Positions 46,590-54,964 of a DNA stretch of 64,000 bases are shown here, one piece after another. Both the position numbers and the translations under genes were made by a program. The stretch spans positions 62,001 through 126,000 of the forward strand of contig NZ_PVMZ01000009.1 of assembly GCF_003001815.1 (NCBI RefSeq), given 5' to 3'. The notes below the pieces were generated by a model, which was not told the origin of the DNA, did not search any database, and saw only the letters and a list, made by a program, of their open reading frames with translations. Each line of letters starts with the position of its first letter. Within the stretch, counting starts at the first letter, position 1. The stretch comes from Actinoplanes italicus. GTDB lineage: Bacteria > Actinomycetota > Actinomycetes > Mycobacteriales > Micromonosporaceae.

Positions 46590-48039
46590 GGAGGCGTCGG
46601 AGGGCTGCGGAGGCCAGGCGTTTCCCCCGGCGGGCGCCGGCAAGCACGGCGGTGGCGGCGCGGCCGCCCGGCGTTGCCTTCAGCACGGTAATGATCCTGT
46701 GGGCCCGGTTGAGGCCGGCCTGCAGTGTCGCGGTCCTCTGCTCGTACCAGATGAGTTGGATCCTGGCCTCTTCCAGCCGCTGCGCGAGACGGTCGTGCGC
46801 CGCGGTGAGCTCGCGCAAGGTCTGCGGCGTGGCCCGGTGCGCCGGTGCCTCCTCGCGCCCGGCCATGGCCGCCAGCAGCCGCTCGGTGTCGTCGGCGGGC
46901 CACAGATGAGACAGCCCCTCGTCGTGCAGGGCGCTCGCGAGCAGCGACAACGCGGCCGGGTCGGTGGGTGCGGCAGGCGACGCGTGCAGGGCGCCGCCGG
47001 GAGATACCACGATCCCTTCTGCGGGTACGGCTGCGTGCGCCCCCGACTGCCAGGTCGTGAGCAACGCCCGGAACGACGGCCGGTCCCCGGACCGGGCCGC
47101 GGCCAGCAGCGCGTCGTGCAGACAGTCGCCCGCCGCCACCGCGACGCCGTCGGCAAGCCAGCCGCCGGACGTCCGCAGGAGACGACCGTCCGCGACGAGA
47201 CCGTCCGGAAGGGGCGACGGATGATGACCGGGCCGGGCGGCCACGACGATCCACGCCGGGGCGAGCGGGACGGCCAGCCCGTGCCGCAGCAGTCCACCCG
47301 CCAGGGGCCGCGGGTCGGCGAGCAGCGGACCCGCCGGCAGCCCGGCACGGCGCAGCGCCGACGTGAGGAACCCGTGCAGACGGGAATCGGTCAACGCCTC
47401 CTCACTGAGCAGCACCGACGGTGACTGTGGACTCGGGTACGCCGCGTAGTCCCGCAGCGGTTCGAGCCCGGCCGAACGTAATTGCTCGCGCAACGCGTCC
47501 AGCCCGGCCGGCCGGGTCGGGTCGTCACCGGCCGGCGGCCCCCACGCGGAGTCCTCCGGCGGCGTGGCCCCGGCGTAGAGGGCGTGCAGCCCGACCGGGT
47601 TCGCCACCGACAGCAGCAGCCGTCCGCCCGGCCGCAGCACCGCGAGCAGCTGGGCGAGCCCGGCCGACCACGGCAGGTCGCCGGTCTCGGTGGAGCCGGT
47701 CCGGTCCAGCCCGTCCAGCGCGACGACCGTGTCGTACGCCGGAACCGCCGCCAGTTTCTCCAGGCTGCCGCAGCACACCTGCACACCGGGCCGGTCCGCC
47801 CAGCGCGCGGCCAGTTCCTCGGCGTCGGGCACGCCGCGCACCAGCACCGTCACCTGCCGGGCCGGGATCGCCTCGATCAGTTCGGCGTCGTGCGGCCCGA
47901 CCACGAGCACGTGCCCGTGCGCCGAGGCGGCGAGCTCCCGCAGCGGCACGCCGCGGACCGGCGAGCGCAGCGGCACGCCGCGGGCCGGGGAGTAGTCGGA
48001 CCAGTGCGGCATCTCGCCGCCGAGCAGAAGGGCGGTCAT
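46585..48039 (-). CDS. Methyltransferase-like protein with C-terminal coiled coil
   Basis: A 484-residue protein. The N-terminal 200 residues look like a class I SAM methyltransferase with weak motifs (HVLVVGPHDAELIE in place of the glycine-rich loop, then VVALDGLDR and VLRPGGRLLLSVANP, the typical post-motif strand). The middle is unassigned. The end (about 405-450) is a coiled coil (LRELTAAHDRLAQRLEEAR) followed by a basic tail. The glycine loop is poor, so catalysis is doubtful. ATG 48039 overlaps the upstream stop as ATGA (48039-48036), giving translational coupling. Context suggests cell-surface glycan work. Confidence 0.7.
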   Translation of the reverse strand: MTALLLGGEMPHWSDYSPARGVPLRSPVRGVPLRELAASAHGHVLVVGPHDAELIEAIPARQVTVLVRGVPDAEELAARWADRPGVQVCCGSLEKLAAVPAYDTVVALDGLDRTGSTETGDLPWSAGLAQLLAVLRPGGRLLLSVANPVGLHALYAGATPPEDSAWGPPAGDDPTRPAGLDALREQLRSAGLEPLRDYAAYPSPQSPSVLLSEEALTDSRLHGFLTSALRRAGLPAGPLLADPRPLAGGLLRHGLAVPLAPAWIVVAARPGHHPSPLPDGLVADGRLLRTSGGWLADGVAVAAGDCLHDALLAAARSGDRPSFRALLTTWQSGAHAAVPAEGIVVSPGGALHASPAAPTDPAALSLLASALHDEGLSHLWPADDTERLLAAMAGREEAPAHRATPQTLRELTAAHDRLAQRLEEARIQLIWYEQRTATLQAGLNRAHRIITVLKATPGGRAATAVLAGARRGKRLASAALRRLR

Positions 48040-48863
48040 GCCGTCGTCCAATGGAACAGGTGCCGGAGTTCGGCAGCGGACAGGGTGCGGTCGGCGCCGA
48101 GCTCGTCGGCGGCGATGTCACGTGCGGTGGCCACGTCGATGGTGGGGCCGTGCAGGTCGGCCCACTGCCGGCGGATCCTCGACCGGCCGCCGAACAGGTC
48201 CTGCTCGCCCCGCAGCTGCATCGGGTCGCCGTAGACGGCCGGTTCGCACCCGGCCAGCACGCCGTAGAAGATCGCGCTGCACAGCCGGTTCGACGCCACC
48301 CGCACATGCCTGCGCTGCTCGGCGAGCTGCCGGGACAGGAAGTCCGGGTCGAGGTCCTTCCACCAGCCGCCCCGGTAGCCGTGGCAGATCACCCGGAACC
48401 CGGCCTGCTCGTAACGGCGGCGCACCCGGACCGTCCGGTACTCCTGCCAGTAGAGACAGACGGTGACCGGTCCCGGCTCGGTGTCACGGATCTCGGCGAT
48501 CAGACGGTCGTGGTCGCCCTCCACGTGCTGGCCCTCCCAGCCGTGGAACGGGTACCAGATGGTGCCCTCCCGCTGCTGCTGCGGCGTGTCCGGTTCCATT
48601 CTCGTGAGGTACGCCCACGGGGCGCCCACCACGTGCACGTCACGCCGCCCCATCGAGAAGGCCCGGCGCCGGGTGCGTTCACTCCACACGAACGTGGGCA
48701 CTCCGGGGACGAACTCGTGGTCGGGGGCGAGGCCGTCGCCGATGTTCCAGCCGTGCTGCAGATAGCCCTGGATGCGGGGCGGATCGGCGTCGAACCCGCA
48801 GTAGCGGGCCAGCACGTACGAATGGCCGTAGTAGTGGTTGGCGTGGTGCACGCCCCATCCCAC
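48036..48863 (-). CDS. Conserved hypothetical protein, probable glycan-locus enzyme
   Basis: A 275-residue soluble protein rich in Trp, Tyr, His and Arg. Stretches such as GWGVHHANHYYGHSYVLARY, TIWYPFHGWEGQHVEGDHD and CHGYRGGWW alternate with short strands, and ASNRLCSAIFYGVLAGCEP resembles the donor-site end of capsule-type GT-B proteins. I cannot name a family with confidence. The only start is GTG 48863, with no clear ribosome-binding site, 36 bases after the GDSL gene. The true N-terminus may differ. It is coupled to the methyltransferase-like gene by ATGA. Confidence 0.65.
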   Translation of the reverse strand: MGWGVHHANHYYGHSYVLARYCGFDADPPRIQGYLQHGWNIGDGLAPDHEFVPGVPTFVWSERTRRRAFSMGRRDVHVVGAPWAYLTRMEPDTPQQQREGTIWYPFHGWEGQHVEGDHDRLIAEIRDTEPGPVTVCLYWQEYRTVRVRRRYEQAGFRVICHGYRGGWWKDLDPDFLSRQLAEQRRHVRVASNRLCSAIFYGVLAGCEPAVYGDPMQLRGEQDLFGGRSRIRRQWADLHGPTIDVATARDIAADELGADRTLSAAELRHLFHWTTA

Positions 48864-48898
48864 CCCGGGAAGGCGTACACCACGCGAACAGCAGGAGA

Positions 48899-49723
48899 TC
48901 AGCCGGTGACGGCGAACAGGGCTTCCGCGTACGCCTTGTGACCCTCGACGGTCGGGTGGTACGACTCGGCCAGGTTGTCACGCAGCCCGTGGATCCAGGG
49001 CTCCTTGGTGCACGCGCCGTGACCCTCGAACGCCTTGCGCACGTCCACGAAGGTGAAGCCCTGCTGAGCGGCCACCCGGCCCTGGATCAGCTCCACCAGC
49101 GAGTCGGCGCCGGAGTTGAGCGCCTTGCGCCGGGCGTCGGTCAGTGACTCGCAGGACACCCCGGACGGGCCCGGCTCGGCGACCAGGTGCGGGTATCCGA
49201 GCACGAACACCTTCGCGTTCGGCGCACGGTCACGGATCATCTTGTAGAGGGCGTCCAGCTCGGCCGGCAGGTTGGTCTTCGCGGCGGCGACCGCCGTGTC
49301 GACCGAGCTCTGGCAGGTCTTGTCGTCGGTGAGCAGGCACTTCTGCAGGGTGCCGGACCAGCCCGCGTCGTTGCCACCGACGGTCAGAGTCACCCAGCCG
49401 GTGGAGTCGCTCAGGGCGGTGAGCTGCTCGAACCGTACGTCATTGATCTTCGCACCGGCGCACGTCGCGTCGGTCACCTTGCCGAGCCCGGCGGCGGTGG
49501 CGAGCTTGGCCCACAGGTGCGGGTAGCCGCCGTCCTTGCTCTGCACACAGTCCTTGCTGTCGCCGTAGTTGCCGGCGCCGAGGCCGGCCGCGTACGAGTC
49601 ACCGAGCGCCACGAAATCGCGGGCGTCCACGGCCTTCGTGGCGGCATCCTCCGCGCCGCCGCAGGCGGTGAGGGCGGCCAGCGCCACCGTGGTGGTCGCG
49701 ACCGAGATCCAGCGTCGCTTCAC
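48899..49723 (-). CDS. SGNH/GDSL-hydrolase lipoprotein
   Basis: A 274-residue exported esterase or lipase. The signal peptide ends in lipobox LTAC (Cys21), so the protein should be lipid-anchored outside the membrane. Block I is VALGDSYAAG with the catalytic Ser, block III is TVGGNDAGW, and block V is SYHPTVEGH with the catalytic Asp-x-x-His equivalent. Cysteines in DCVQS, ATCAGA, KCLL and KTCQ suggest disulfides as in Streptomyces secreted lipases. GTG 49723 follows AAGGAG. It is first in a minus-strand operon with two glycan-locus genes and may trim acyl groups from the surface polymer. Confidence 0.9.
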   Translation of the reverse strand: MKRRWISVATTTVALAALTACGGAEDAATKAVDARDFVALGDSYAAGLGAGNYGDSKDCVQSKDGGYPHLWAKLATAAGLGKVTDATCAGAKINDVRFEQLTALSDSTGWVTLTVGGNDAGWSGTLQKCLLTDDKTCQSSVDTAVAAAKTNLPAELDALYKMIRDRAPNAKVFVLGYPHLVAEPGPSGVSCESLTDARRKALNSGADSLVELIQGRVAAQQGFTFVDVRKAFEGHGACTKEPWIHGLRDNLAESYHPTVEGHKAYAEALFAVTG

Positions 49724-49794
49724 AGCAACTCCTTACCGAAGAGTAGGTCCCGTGAATAATGCATGACGCCCGCGTTCCGGCATACTGCTGACCT

Positions 49795-50121
49795 GTGACG
49801 TCCCGTGAGCCCCGCCTGGAGATCGAGTACTGCACACAGTGCCGCTGGCTGATGCGCGCGGCCTGGACCGCGCAGGAGCTGCTCACCACGTTCACCACCG
49901 ACCTGGGCGAGGTGGCGCTGGTGCCGGGCGTCGGTGGCGTCTTCGAGGTCCGGCTGGGCGCGGAGACCATCTGGTCGCGCAAGGCCGAGGGCGGCTTCCC
50001 CGAACCGGCTCAGCTCAAGCGCCTCATCCGTGACCGGATCGCCCCGGGTCGATCGCTGGGTCACAGTGATGGTCACAAGTCCGGCACGGTGAGCGGGAGT
50101 AGGGCAGAGTCGGACGGGTGA
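49795..50121 (+). CDS. SelT/SelW/Rdx family redox protein
   Basis: A 108-residue thioredoxin-like protein of the Rdx family. The redox motif is CTQC at residues 13-16 in IEYCTQCRWLMRAAW, followed by the conserved VALVPGVGGVFEVRLG and IWSRKAEGGFPE. The last 25 residues are a polar tail. Both redox residues are cysteine, not selenocysteine. Start GTG 49795. The stop overlaps the start of the antiporter gene, so the two are co-translated. Confidence 0.88.
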   Translation: MTSREPRLEIEYCTQCRWLMRAAWTAQELLTTFTTDLGEVALVPGVGGVFEVRLGAETIWSRKAEGGFPEPAQLKRLIRDRIAPGRSLGHSDGHKSGTVSGSRAESDG

Positions 50122-51197
50122 TGTCCCGCTGGACTTTGTACGTCCCCCTGCTGGCACTGTTCGCTCTCGTTCTGACCTTCGGCCGCGACCTGTCGTCGGC
50201 CGTCGTCGTAGTGGTCTCGCTGCTGCTCGCCGGTGCGGTCCTGGCCGCCGTGCACCACGCCGAGGTGGTGGCACACCGGGTGGGGGAGCCGTACGGCTCG
50301 CTCATCCTGGCCGTCGCCGTGACCGTCATCGAGGTGGCGCTGATCGTCACCCTGATGGTCAGCGGTGGCGAGAAGGCCCAGTCTCTGGCCCGGGACACCG
50401 TCTTCGCCGCCGTGATGATCACCTGCAACGGGATCCTCGGTATATCGCTGCTGGTGGGAGCCCTGCGCCGGCGGATCGCCGTCTTCAACCCGGAGGGCAC
50501 CGGCGCCGCGTTCGCCACGGTCACCGCGATCGCCACGCTCAGCCTCGTGCTGCCGACGTTCACCACGAGCCGGCCCGGACCGCAGTTCAGCCCCGCCCAG
50601 CTGGCGTTCGCGGCGGTCGTGTCGCTCGGCCTGTACCTGCTGTTCGTGGCCGTGCAGACCCGGCGGCACCGCGACGACTTCGTGCCGATCACCACGGCCG
50701 GTGAGGTGATCGACAGCGAGGAGCACCTGGATCGGCCGGCCGCGCGGGCCGCCTGGCAGAGCCTCGGCCTGCTGTTCGTCGCCCTGGTCGCGGTCGTCGG
50801 CCTGGCGAAGGGCGTCTCACCGACGATCGAGTCGGCGGTCGCCGGCGCCGGCCTGCCGCAGGCGGTCGTCGGTGTGGTGATCGCGCTGCTGGTCCTGCTG
50901 CCGGAAACCATCGCGGCGGTACGGGCCGCGGCCCGCGACCGGATCCAGACCAGCCTCAACCTGGCGCTCGGCTCCGCCATGGCCAGCATCGGCCTGACCA
51001 TCCCGACGATCGCGGCGGCGATGATCTGGCTGGAGGGGCCGCTGCTGCTCGGTCTCGGCGGCACCCAGATGGTGCTGCTGGCCCTCACCGTCGTGGTGGG
51101 CACGCTGACCGTGGTGCCCGGCCGCGCCAACATCCTGCAGGGCGGCCTGCACCTGTCCCTCCTGGCGGTCTACCTGTTCCTGGCCGCGAGCCCGTAG
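50118..51197 (+). CDS. chaA: ChaA-type calcium/sodium:proton antiporter
   Basis: A 359-residue membrane antiporter of the CaCA superfamily with ten or eleven helices in two repeats. The first alpha-repeat has GEPYGSLILAVAVTVIEVAL with its buried Glu, and the second has VVIALLVLLPETIAAVRAA and LNLALGSAMASIGLT. In E. coli ChaA exchanges calcium, sodium or potassium for protons at alkaline pH. The acidic histidine-rich regulatory loop of E. coli ChaA is absent. The start is GTG 50118 or ATG 50121, overlapping the upstream stop (TGATG). Confidence 0.88.
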   Translation: MMSRWTLYVPLLALFALVLTFGRDLSSAVVVVVSLLLAGAVLAAVHHAEVVAHRVGEPYGSLILAVAVTVIEVALIVTLMVSGGEKAQSLARDTVFAAVMITCNGILGISLLVGALRRRIAVFNPEGTGAAFATVTAIATLSLVLPTFTTSRPGPQFSPAQLAFAAVVSLGLYLLFVAVQTRRHRDDFVPITTAGEVIDSEEHLDRPAARAAWQSLGLLFVALVAVVGLAKGVSPTIESAVAGAGLPQAVVGVVIALLVLLPETIAAVRAAARDRIQTSLNLALGSAMASIGLTIPTIAAAMIWLEGPLLLGLGGTQMVLLALTVVVGTLTVVPGRANILQGGLHLSLLAVYLFLAASP

Positions 51198-51248
51198 CAC
51201 GGCGTGCCCGCGGCGCGGCGCGGCGAGCTCGTGATCGTCGGGTGCCGG

Positions 51249-51254
51249 TAGATT
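51249..51254 (+). promoter_or_regulatory. -10 element of a leaderless promoter
   Basis: TAGATT sits seven bases before ATG 51262 of the permease gene, and no ribosome-binding site lies between. This spacing fits actinomycete leaderless promoters, where the message begins at the start codon. Confidence 0.5.
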
Positions 51255-51261
51255 GCACCCG

Positions 51262-52233
51262 ATGACCGACACCCTGGAGCGTAAGCGCACCCGATCCGTC
51301 GAGGTTGAAGCGCTGGCCGTGATCCTGGTGTTGCTCGTGATCTTCCGGGAGTCGATATCCGGGTTCATCGACGGCGCCGCGTTGCAGACCTGGATCACCG
51401 TGTTCGTCTCGGTGCTCGTGCAGGCCGTCCCGTTCCTCGTCTTCGGCGTACTGCTGTCGGCCGTCATCGCGGTCTTCGTGCCGCGCTCCTTCTGGGCGCG
51501 GGCGCTGCCGAGACACCCCGCCCTGGCCGTCCCGGCCGCCAGTGTGGCCGGCGTGGTGCTGCCCGGCTGCGAGTGCGGGGCCGTGCCGATCGCGGGCTCG
51601 CTGATCCGGCGCGGCGTGACACCGGCCGCGGCACTGGCGTTCCTTCTGGCCGCGCCCGCGATCAACCCGATCGTGCTGACCGCCACCGCCGTCGCGTTCC
51701 CCGGCAACCCGGAGATGGTCCTCGCCCGCGGCCTGGCCAGTCTGGTCGTGGCCGTGCTGATGGGCTGGCTCTGGCTGCGGCTCGGTAAGACCGAGTGGAT
51801 CCGGCTGCCGCACCGCCACGACGAGGGCGCCTCCAAGGGCCGGGCGTTCTGGTCGGCGTGCCGGCACGACGTGGTCCACGCGGGCGGTTTCCTCGTGGTC
51901 GGTGCCGCGGCCGCCGCCACGATCAACGTGGTGGTTCCGGAGGCGTGGCTGCAGACACTGGCGGCTGATCCGGTGCTCTCGGTGCTGGCGCTGGCCGTAC
52001 TCGCCGTGTTGTTGTCGATCTGCAGTGAGGCTGACGCCTTCGTCGCCGCTTCGCTGTCGCAGTTCTCGCTGACCTCGCGTCTGGTGTTCCTGGTGGTGGG
52101 GCCGATGGTCGACCTGAAGCTGATCTCGATGCAGGCCGGGGTGTTCGGCCGTGGGTTCGCCGTGCGTTTCGCGCCGGCGACGTTCGTGGTCGCGGTGCTC
52201 GCGGCGGTCGGCGCCGGGGCGGTGCTGCTGTGA
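51262..52233 (+). CDS. Permease (DUF318/ArsP-like)
   Basis: A 323-residue membrane permease with eight helices in two halves. Each half has a conserved signature: GVVLPGCECGAVPIAGSL with a Cys pair near residue 100, and LLSICSEADAFVAASL near residue 252. These Cys-containing motifs are typical of the DUF318 family, which includes the ArsP exporter of organoarsenicals. The actual substrate is unknown and a metal or thiol compound is plausible. It overlaps the TIGR03943 gene by four bases, a pairing seen in many Gram-positive bacteria. Confidence 0.88.
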   Translation: MTDTLERKRTRSVEVEALAVILVLLVIFRESISGFIDGAALQTWITVFVSVLVQAVPFLVFGVLLSAVIAVFVPRSFWARALPRHPALAVPAASVAGVVLPGCECGAVPIAGSLIRRGVTPAAALAFLLAAPAINPIVLTATAVAFPGNPEMVLARGLASLVVAVLMGWLWLRLGKTEWIRLPHRHDEGASKGRAFWSACRHDVVHAGGFLVVGAAAAATINVVVPEAWLQTLAADPVLSVLALAVLAVLLSICSEADAFVAASLSQFSLTSRLVFLVVGPMVDLKLISMQAGVFGRGFAVRFAPATFVVAVLAAVGAGAVLL

Positions 52234-52940
52234 ACCGGCAGGCGCAGGCGGTCGTGCTGTTCCTCTTCGGCGGCGCGATCCTCAAGGCCTCGCTCACCGA
52301 TCTCTACCTGCGTTACGTCAAGGAGGGGCTGCGGCCCTTCCTCATCGCGGCGGGCGCGGCGCTGGTCCTTTCCGCGATCATGACGATCTGGTACGACCTG
52401 CGCGCCCAGCCGTCGGACGACGGCGATGATCACGGCCACGCTCATCACGAGCCCCGGGTGGGCTGGTTCCTGATCCTGCCGGTCCTCGCCCTGCTGCTGG
52501 TGGCCCCGCCCGCACTCGGCTCCTACACCGCCGGTCAGTCCGGAACCGTGCAGATCAACGCCGAGTCCGACTATCCGCCCCTGCCCGCCGGCGACCCGGC
52601 CGTGATCGGCCTGCTCGACTACGCGTCCCGGGCGATCTACGACGACGGGCGCAGCCTCGACGGTCGCCGCGTGCGGATGACGGGCTTCGTGTCCACGGGC
52701 GACGACGGCGTGCCCATGCTGGCCCGGATCGTGGTGAGCTGCTGCGCCGCCGACGGCCGCCCGATCAAGGTCGGGCTCACCGGCGGGCCGCTGGTCGACG
52801 TGCCGGCCGGGACGTGGTTGCAGGTCACCGGCCGGTACACCGCCCAGCGTGGCAAGGACCCCGTCAACCAGGCCGACATCGCCTACGTCGAGGTGGAACA
52901 GTGGCAGCCGGTCGACCCGCCGAAGCAGCAGTACGAATGA
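52230..52940 (+). CDS. TIGR03943 family permease-associated protein
   Basis: A 236-residue protein with two or three N-terminal helices, a histidine-rich cytoplasmic loop (DDHGHAHHEPR, about residue 70) that could bind metal, a further helix, and an extracytoplasmic beta-rich domain. The conserved core is RVRMTGFVSTGDDG, followed by IVVSCCAADGRPIKVGL with paired cysteines. TIGR03943 proteins accompany DUF318 permeases and are thought to be the second component. GTG 52230 overlaps the permease stop, and its own stop overlaps the next gene as ATGA. Confidence 0.88.
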   Translation: MNRQAQAVVLFLFGGAILKASLTDLYLRYVKEGLRPFLIAAGAALVLSAIMTIWYDLRAQPSDDGDDHGHAHHEPRVGWFLILPVLALLLVAPPALGSYTAGQSGTVQINAESDYPPLPAGDPAVIGLLDYASRAIYDDGRSLDGRRVRMTGFVSTGDDGVPMLARIVVSCCAADGRPIKVGLTGGPLVDVPAGTWLQVTGRYTAQRGKDPVNQADIAYVEVEQWQPVDPPKQQYE

Positions 52941-53986
52941 GCGTCCGCAGCCGGATCGCGCTGGCCGCCGCGCTGCTCGCGTCCACCGCGCTGATCGCCG
53001 GCAACCTTCCCGAGCAGCCGAAGCCCGCGGCCGTGTCCGCCGCCCGGCCCACCCTCGAACAGGAGTGGCCGGGCGCCGCCCGCGCCGACCTGCGCGACCT
53101 CACCGTCGAACCGCAGCTCTTCCTCGACGCCACCACCGCCGTCGGCACCGTCACCGACGGGAACTTCGTGCGGCTGGTCGTGGAGAAGGACGGCATCGGC
53201 CGCGAGCTGCGCCGCCTGCCCGCCGCCGACGAACCCCGCTTCGAGGCGATGACCGTCTCCGGCGACGAACTCATCTGGGCCGAGTCGTCCGGCAACCGCC
53301 CCGTCGAGATCTGGGCGGTGCGGCGTGACGGCGGTGACGCGCGGCTGCTGACCGCCGACAGCGGCAACACCCTCTTCTACGGCAATCAGTACGACCTGGT
53401 CGTTGCGAACGGCCGCGTGTACTGGGTGGCCGGCGAGGGCGACGAGACCACCCAGATCCGCTCGGTGGCGCTGACCGGCGGCGCCGTCGAGGTGCGCGAG
53501 GAGAAGGGCCGCTGGGCGCAGTCGGCGTGGCCGTGGCTCACCGACGACACCGGGGCACAGTCCGGGACGGTACGGATGCGCGACCAGACCACCGGCCGCG
53601 ACGTGCGGGTGCCGTTCTCCGGCGCGGAGTGGGGCATGTGCGGGCCCACCTGGTGCCGGGTGATGGTGATGAACGGCGAGGGCCTGGCCCGGGTCGACCT
53701 GATGCGCCTCGACGGCTCGGACCGCCGCCGGATCGCCGGCCCGAACACGCAGGCCGCGGTGAGCGACGTGGCGGTGCTGGACCGCTTCGAGATCCTCTCC
53801 GAGCCGGGTCCCGAGTTCGACCTGACCGGTGTGGCCGGACTGATCGTCCACGACCTGAAGACCGGCCGGACGGTGACCCTCTCCGCCGCAGCCGACCTGG
53901 CAGCCACCAAGGACGGAGTCCTGTGGTGGTCGACCGGCACCCGTGACGCCGCCGTCTGGCACACCCTCGACCTCCGAACCATCTGA
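52937..53986 (+). CDS. Exported beta-propeller-like protein
   Basis: A 349-residue protein with a signal peptide (about 1-23) and a body of repeating beta-strand blocks (VSGDELIWAESSGN, VVANGRVYWVAGEGD, DVAVLDRFEILSEP, DGVLWWSTGTRD), consistent with a five- to seven-blade propeller related to WD40/Kelch-type folds. No catalytic residues are evident. ATG 52937 overlaps the TIGR03943 stop, so this is the third gene of the permease operon. It may be an extracellular partner or sensor of the transported compound. Two cysteines occur in WGMCGPTWC. Confidence 0.75.
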   Translation: MSVRSRIALAAALLASTALIAGNLPEQPKPAAVSAARPTLEQEWPGAARADLRDLTVEPQLFLDATTAVGTVTDGNFVRLVVEKDGIGRELRRLPAADEPRFEAMTVSGDELIWAESSGNRPVEIWAVRRDGGDARLLTADSGNTLFYGNQYDLVVANGRVYWVAGEGDETTQIRSVALTGGAVEVREEKGRWAQSAWPWLTDDTGAQSGTVRMRDQTTGRDVRVPFSGAEWGMCGPTWCRVMVMNGEGLARVDLMRLDGSDRRRIAGPNTQAAVSDVAVLDRFEILSEPGPEFDLTGVAGLIVHDLKTGRTVTLSAAADLAATKDGVLWWSTGTRDAAVWHTLDLRTI

Positions 53987-54247
53987 GACCCGCCCCGCGC
54001 CGCCGCACCCCGCGCTCCGCATCCCGCGCTCCGCTCCCGCGCCCCGCTCCCGCGCTGCGCGACCCGGCGCCCCCGCGCCCCGCCCCGCTCCCGCGCCCCG
54101 CTCCGCCCCGCTCCCGCGCCGCCGCACCCCGCGCTCCGCATCCCGCGCTCCGCGCCCCGCTCCCGCGCCCCGCTCCCGCGCTGCGCGACCCGGCGCTCCC
54201 GCGCCCCGCTCCGCCCGGTCCGCTCCGCCCGGTCCGCCCGGTCCGCG

Positions 54248-54500
54248 GATCTTGTGAGGTTTGGCCGTTTGGGCTACCGCAACGTCACAAGATCGCGGAA
54301 TTTGTGGTGGGTGCTGTTCTCCCTGCCCTTTCGCCTCCCCGTGCCGCGCGGATCTTGTGAGGTTTGGCCGTTTGGGCTACCGCAACGTCACAAGATCGCG
54401 GGATTTGTGGTGGGTGCTGTTCTCCCTGCCCTTTCGCCTCCCCGCGCCGCGCGGATCTTGTGAGGTTTGGCCGTTCGGGCCACCGCAACGTCACAAGATC
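54248..54500. repeat. 47-bp palindromic element cluster C (3 copies in a 103-bp tandem array)
   Basis: Copies at 54248-54294, 54351-54397 and 54454-54500, each exactly 47 bp, begin GATCTTGTGAGGTTTGG and end CGTCACAAGATC. The two 56-base spacers (54295-54350, 54398-54453) differ at only a few positions, so the array has a 103-bp period. All copies share one orientation. Terminal 10-bp arms (GATCTTGTGA / TCACAAGATC) are perfect. Confidence 0.95.
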
Positions 54501-54503
54501 GCG

Positions 54504-54545
54504 GCGGGTGGCGGGTGGCGGGTGGCGGGTGGCGGGTGGCGGGTG
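54504..54545. repeat. GCGGGTG heptamer repeat (6 copies), G-quadruplex-capable
   Basis: Six perfect copies of a 7-base unit directly follow cluster C. Six GGG runs separated by four bases could fold as a G-quadruplex on the plus strand. Less regular G-rich sequence (GGCGGTGGGGTGCG) continues to about 54690. Confidence 0.85.
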
Positions 54546-54964
54546 GCGGCGGGGTGCCCGGGCCGCGGGCGGCGGTGGGGGTGCGTGGTTGCGGGTGGCG
54601 GCGGGGTGCGCGTGCGGCGGTGGGGGTGCGTGCGGCGGTGGGGTGCGCGGGCGGCGGTGGGGTGCGCGGGCGGCGGTGGGGTGCGGTTCGGGTGGGCGGC
54701 GAAGTTTTCAGTGAAGTCCCGGGAACTTCGATCGGCGATCGGCCGACTAACGGACATCGCCGAGCCTGAGGAAGAAGAATGCCCACTCCCGCCGGGACGA
54801 CCGATCCCGATCAAGATCATGCGACGGCCGTACGACCATGACGAGGCGCCGGACGCACAGGGGTGACCCGGCAGCGGGCTCGTATTCGCGTCGTACCAAG
54901 CTGGCATGGCCCGGCAATTCCCGCCCAGCCAACGGCGTCTCGCCGAGAAGGACCTGTTGAACGA

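Larger units (their letters stand above)
53987..54964. other. Gene-free intergenic tract C with repeats
   Basis: About 980 bases between the propeller gene and CopC. The left side (53995-54245) is simple C-rich sequence built from CCCGCGCTCCG-like units. The centre has three palindromic elements in a 103-bp tandem array. The right side (54504-54690) is simple G-rich sequence. From 54700 to 54964 base composition returns to normal and the CopC promoter must lie there. A 20-codon frame at 54779 with a strong ribosome-binding site is noted but not called. Confidence 0.7.

Noticed and set aside
54779..54841. 20-codon frame with a strong ribosome-binding site (GAGGAAGAAGA then ATG)
   Set aside because: Too short to judge and no family or conserved attenuator structure is visible; it could be a leader peptide but I cannot support it.
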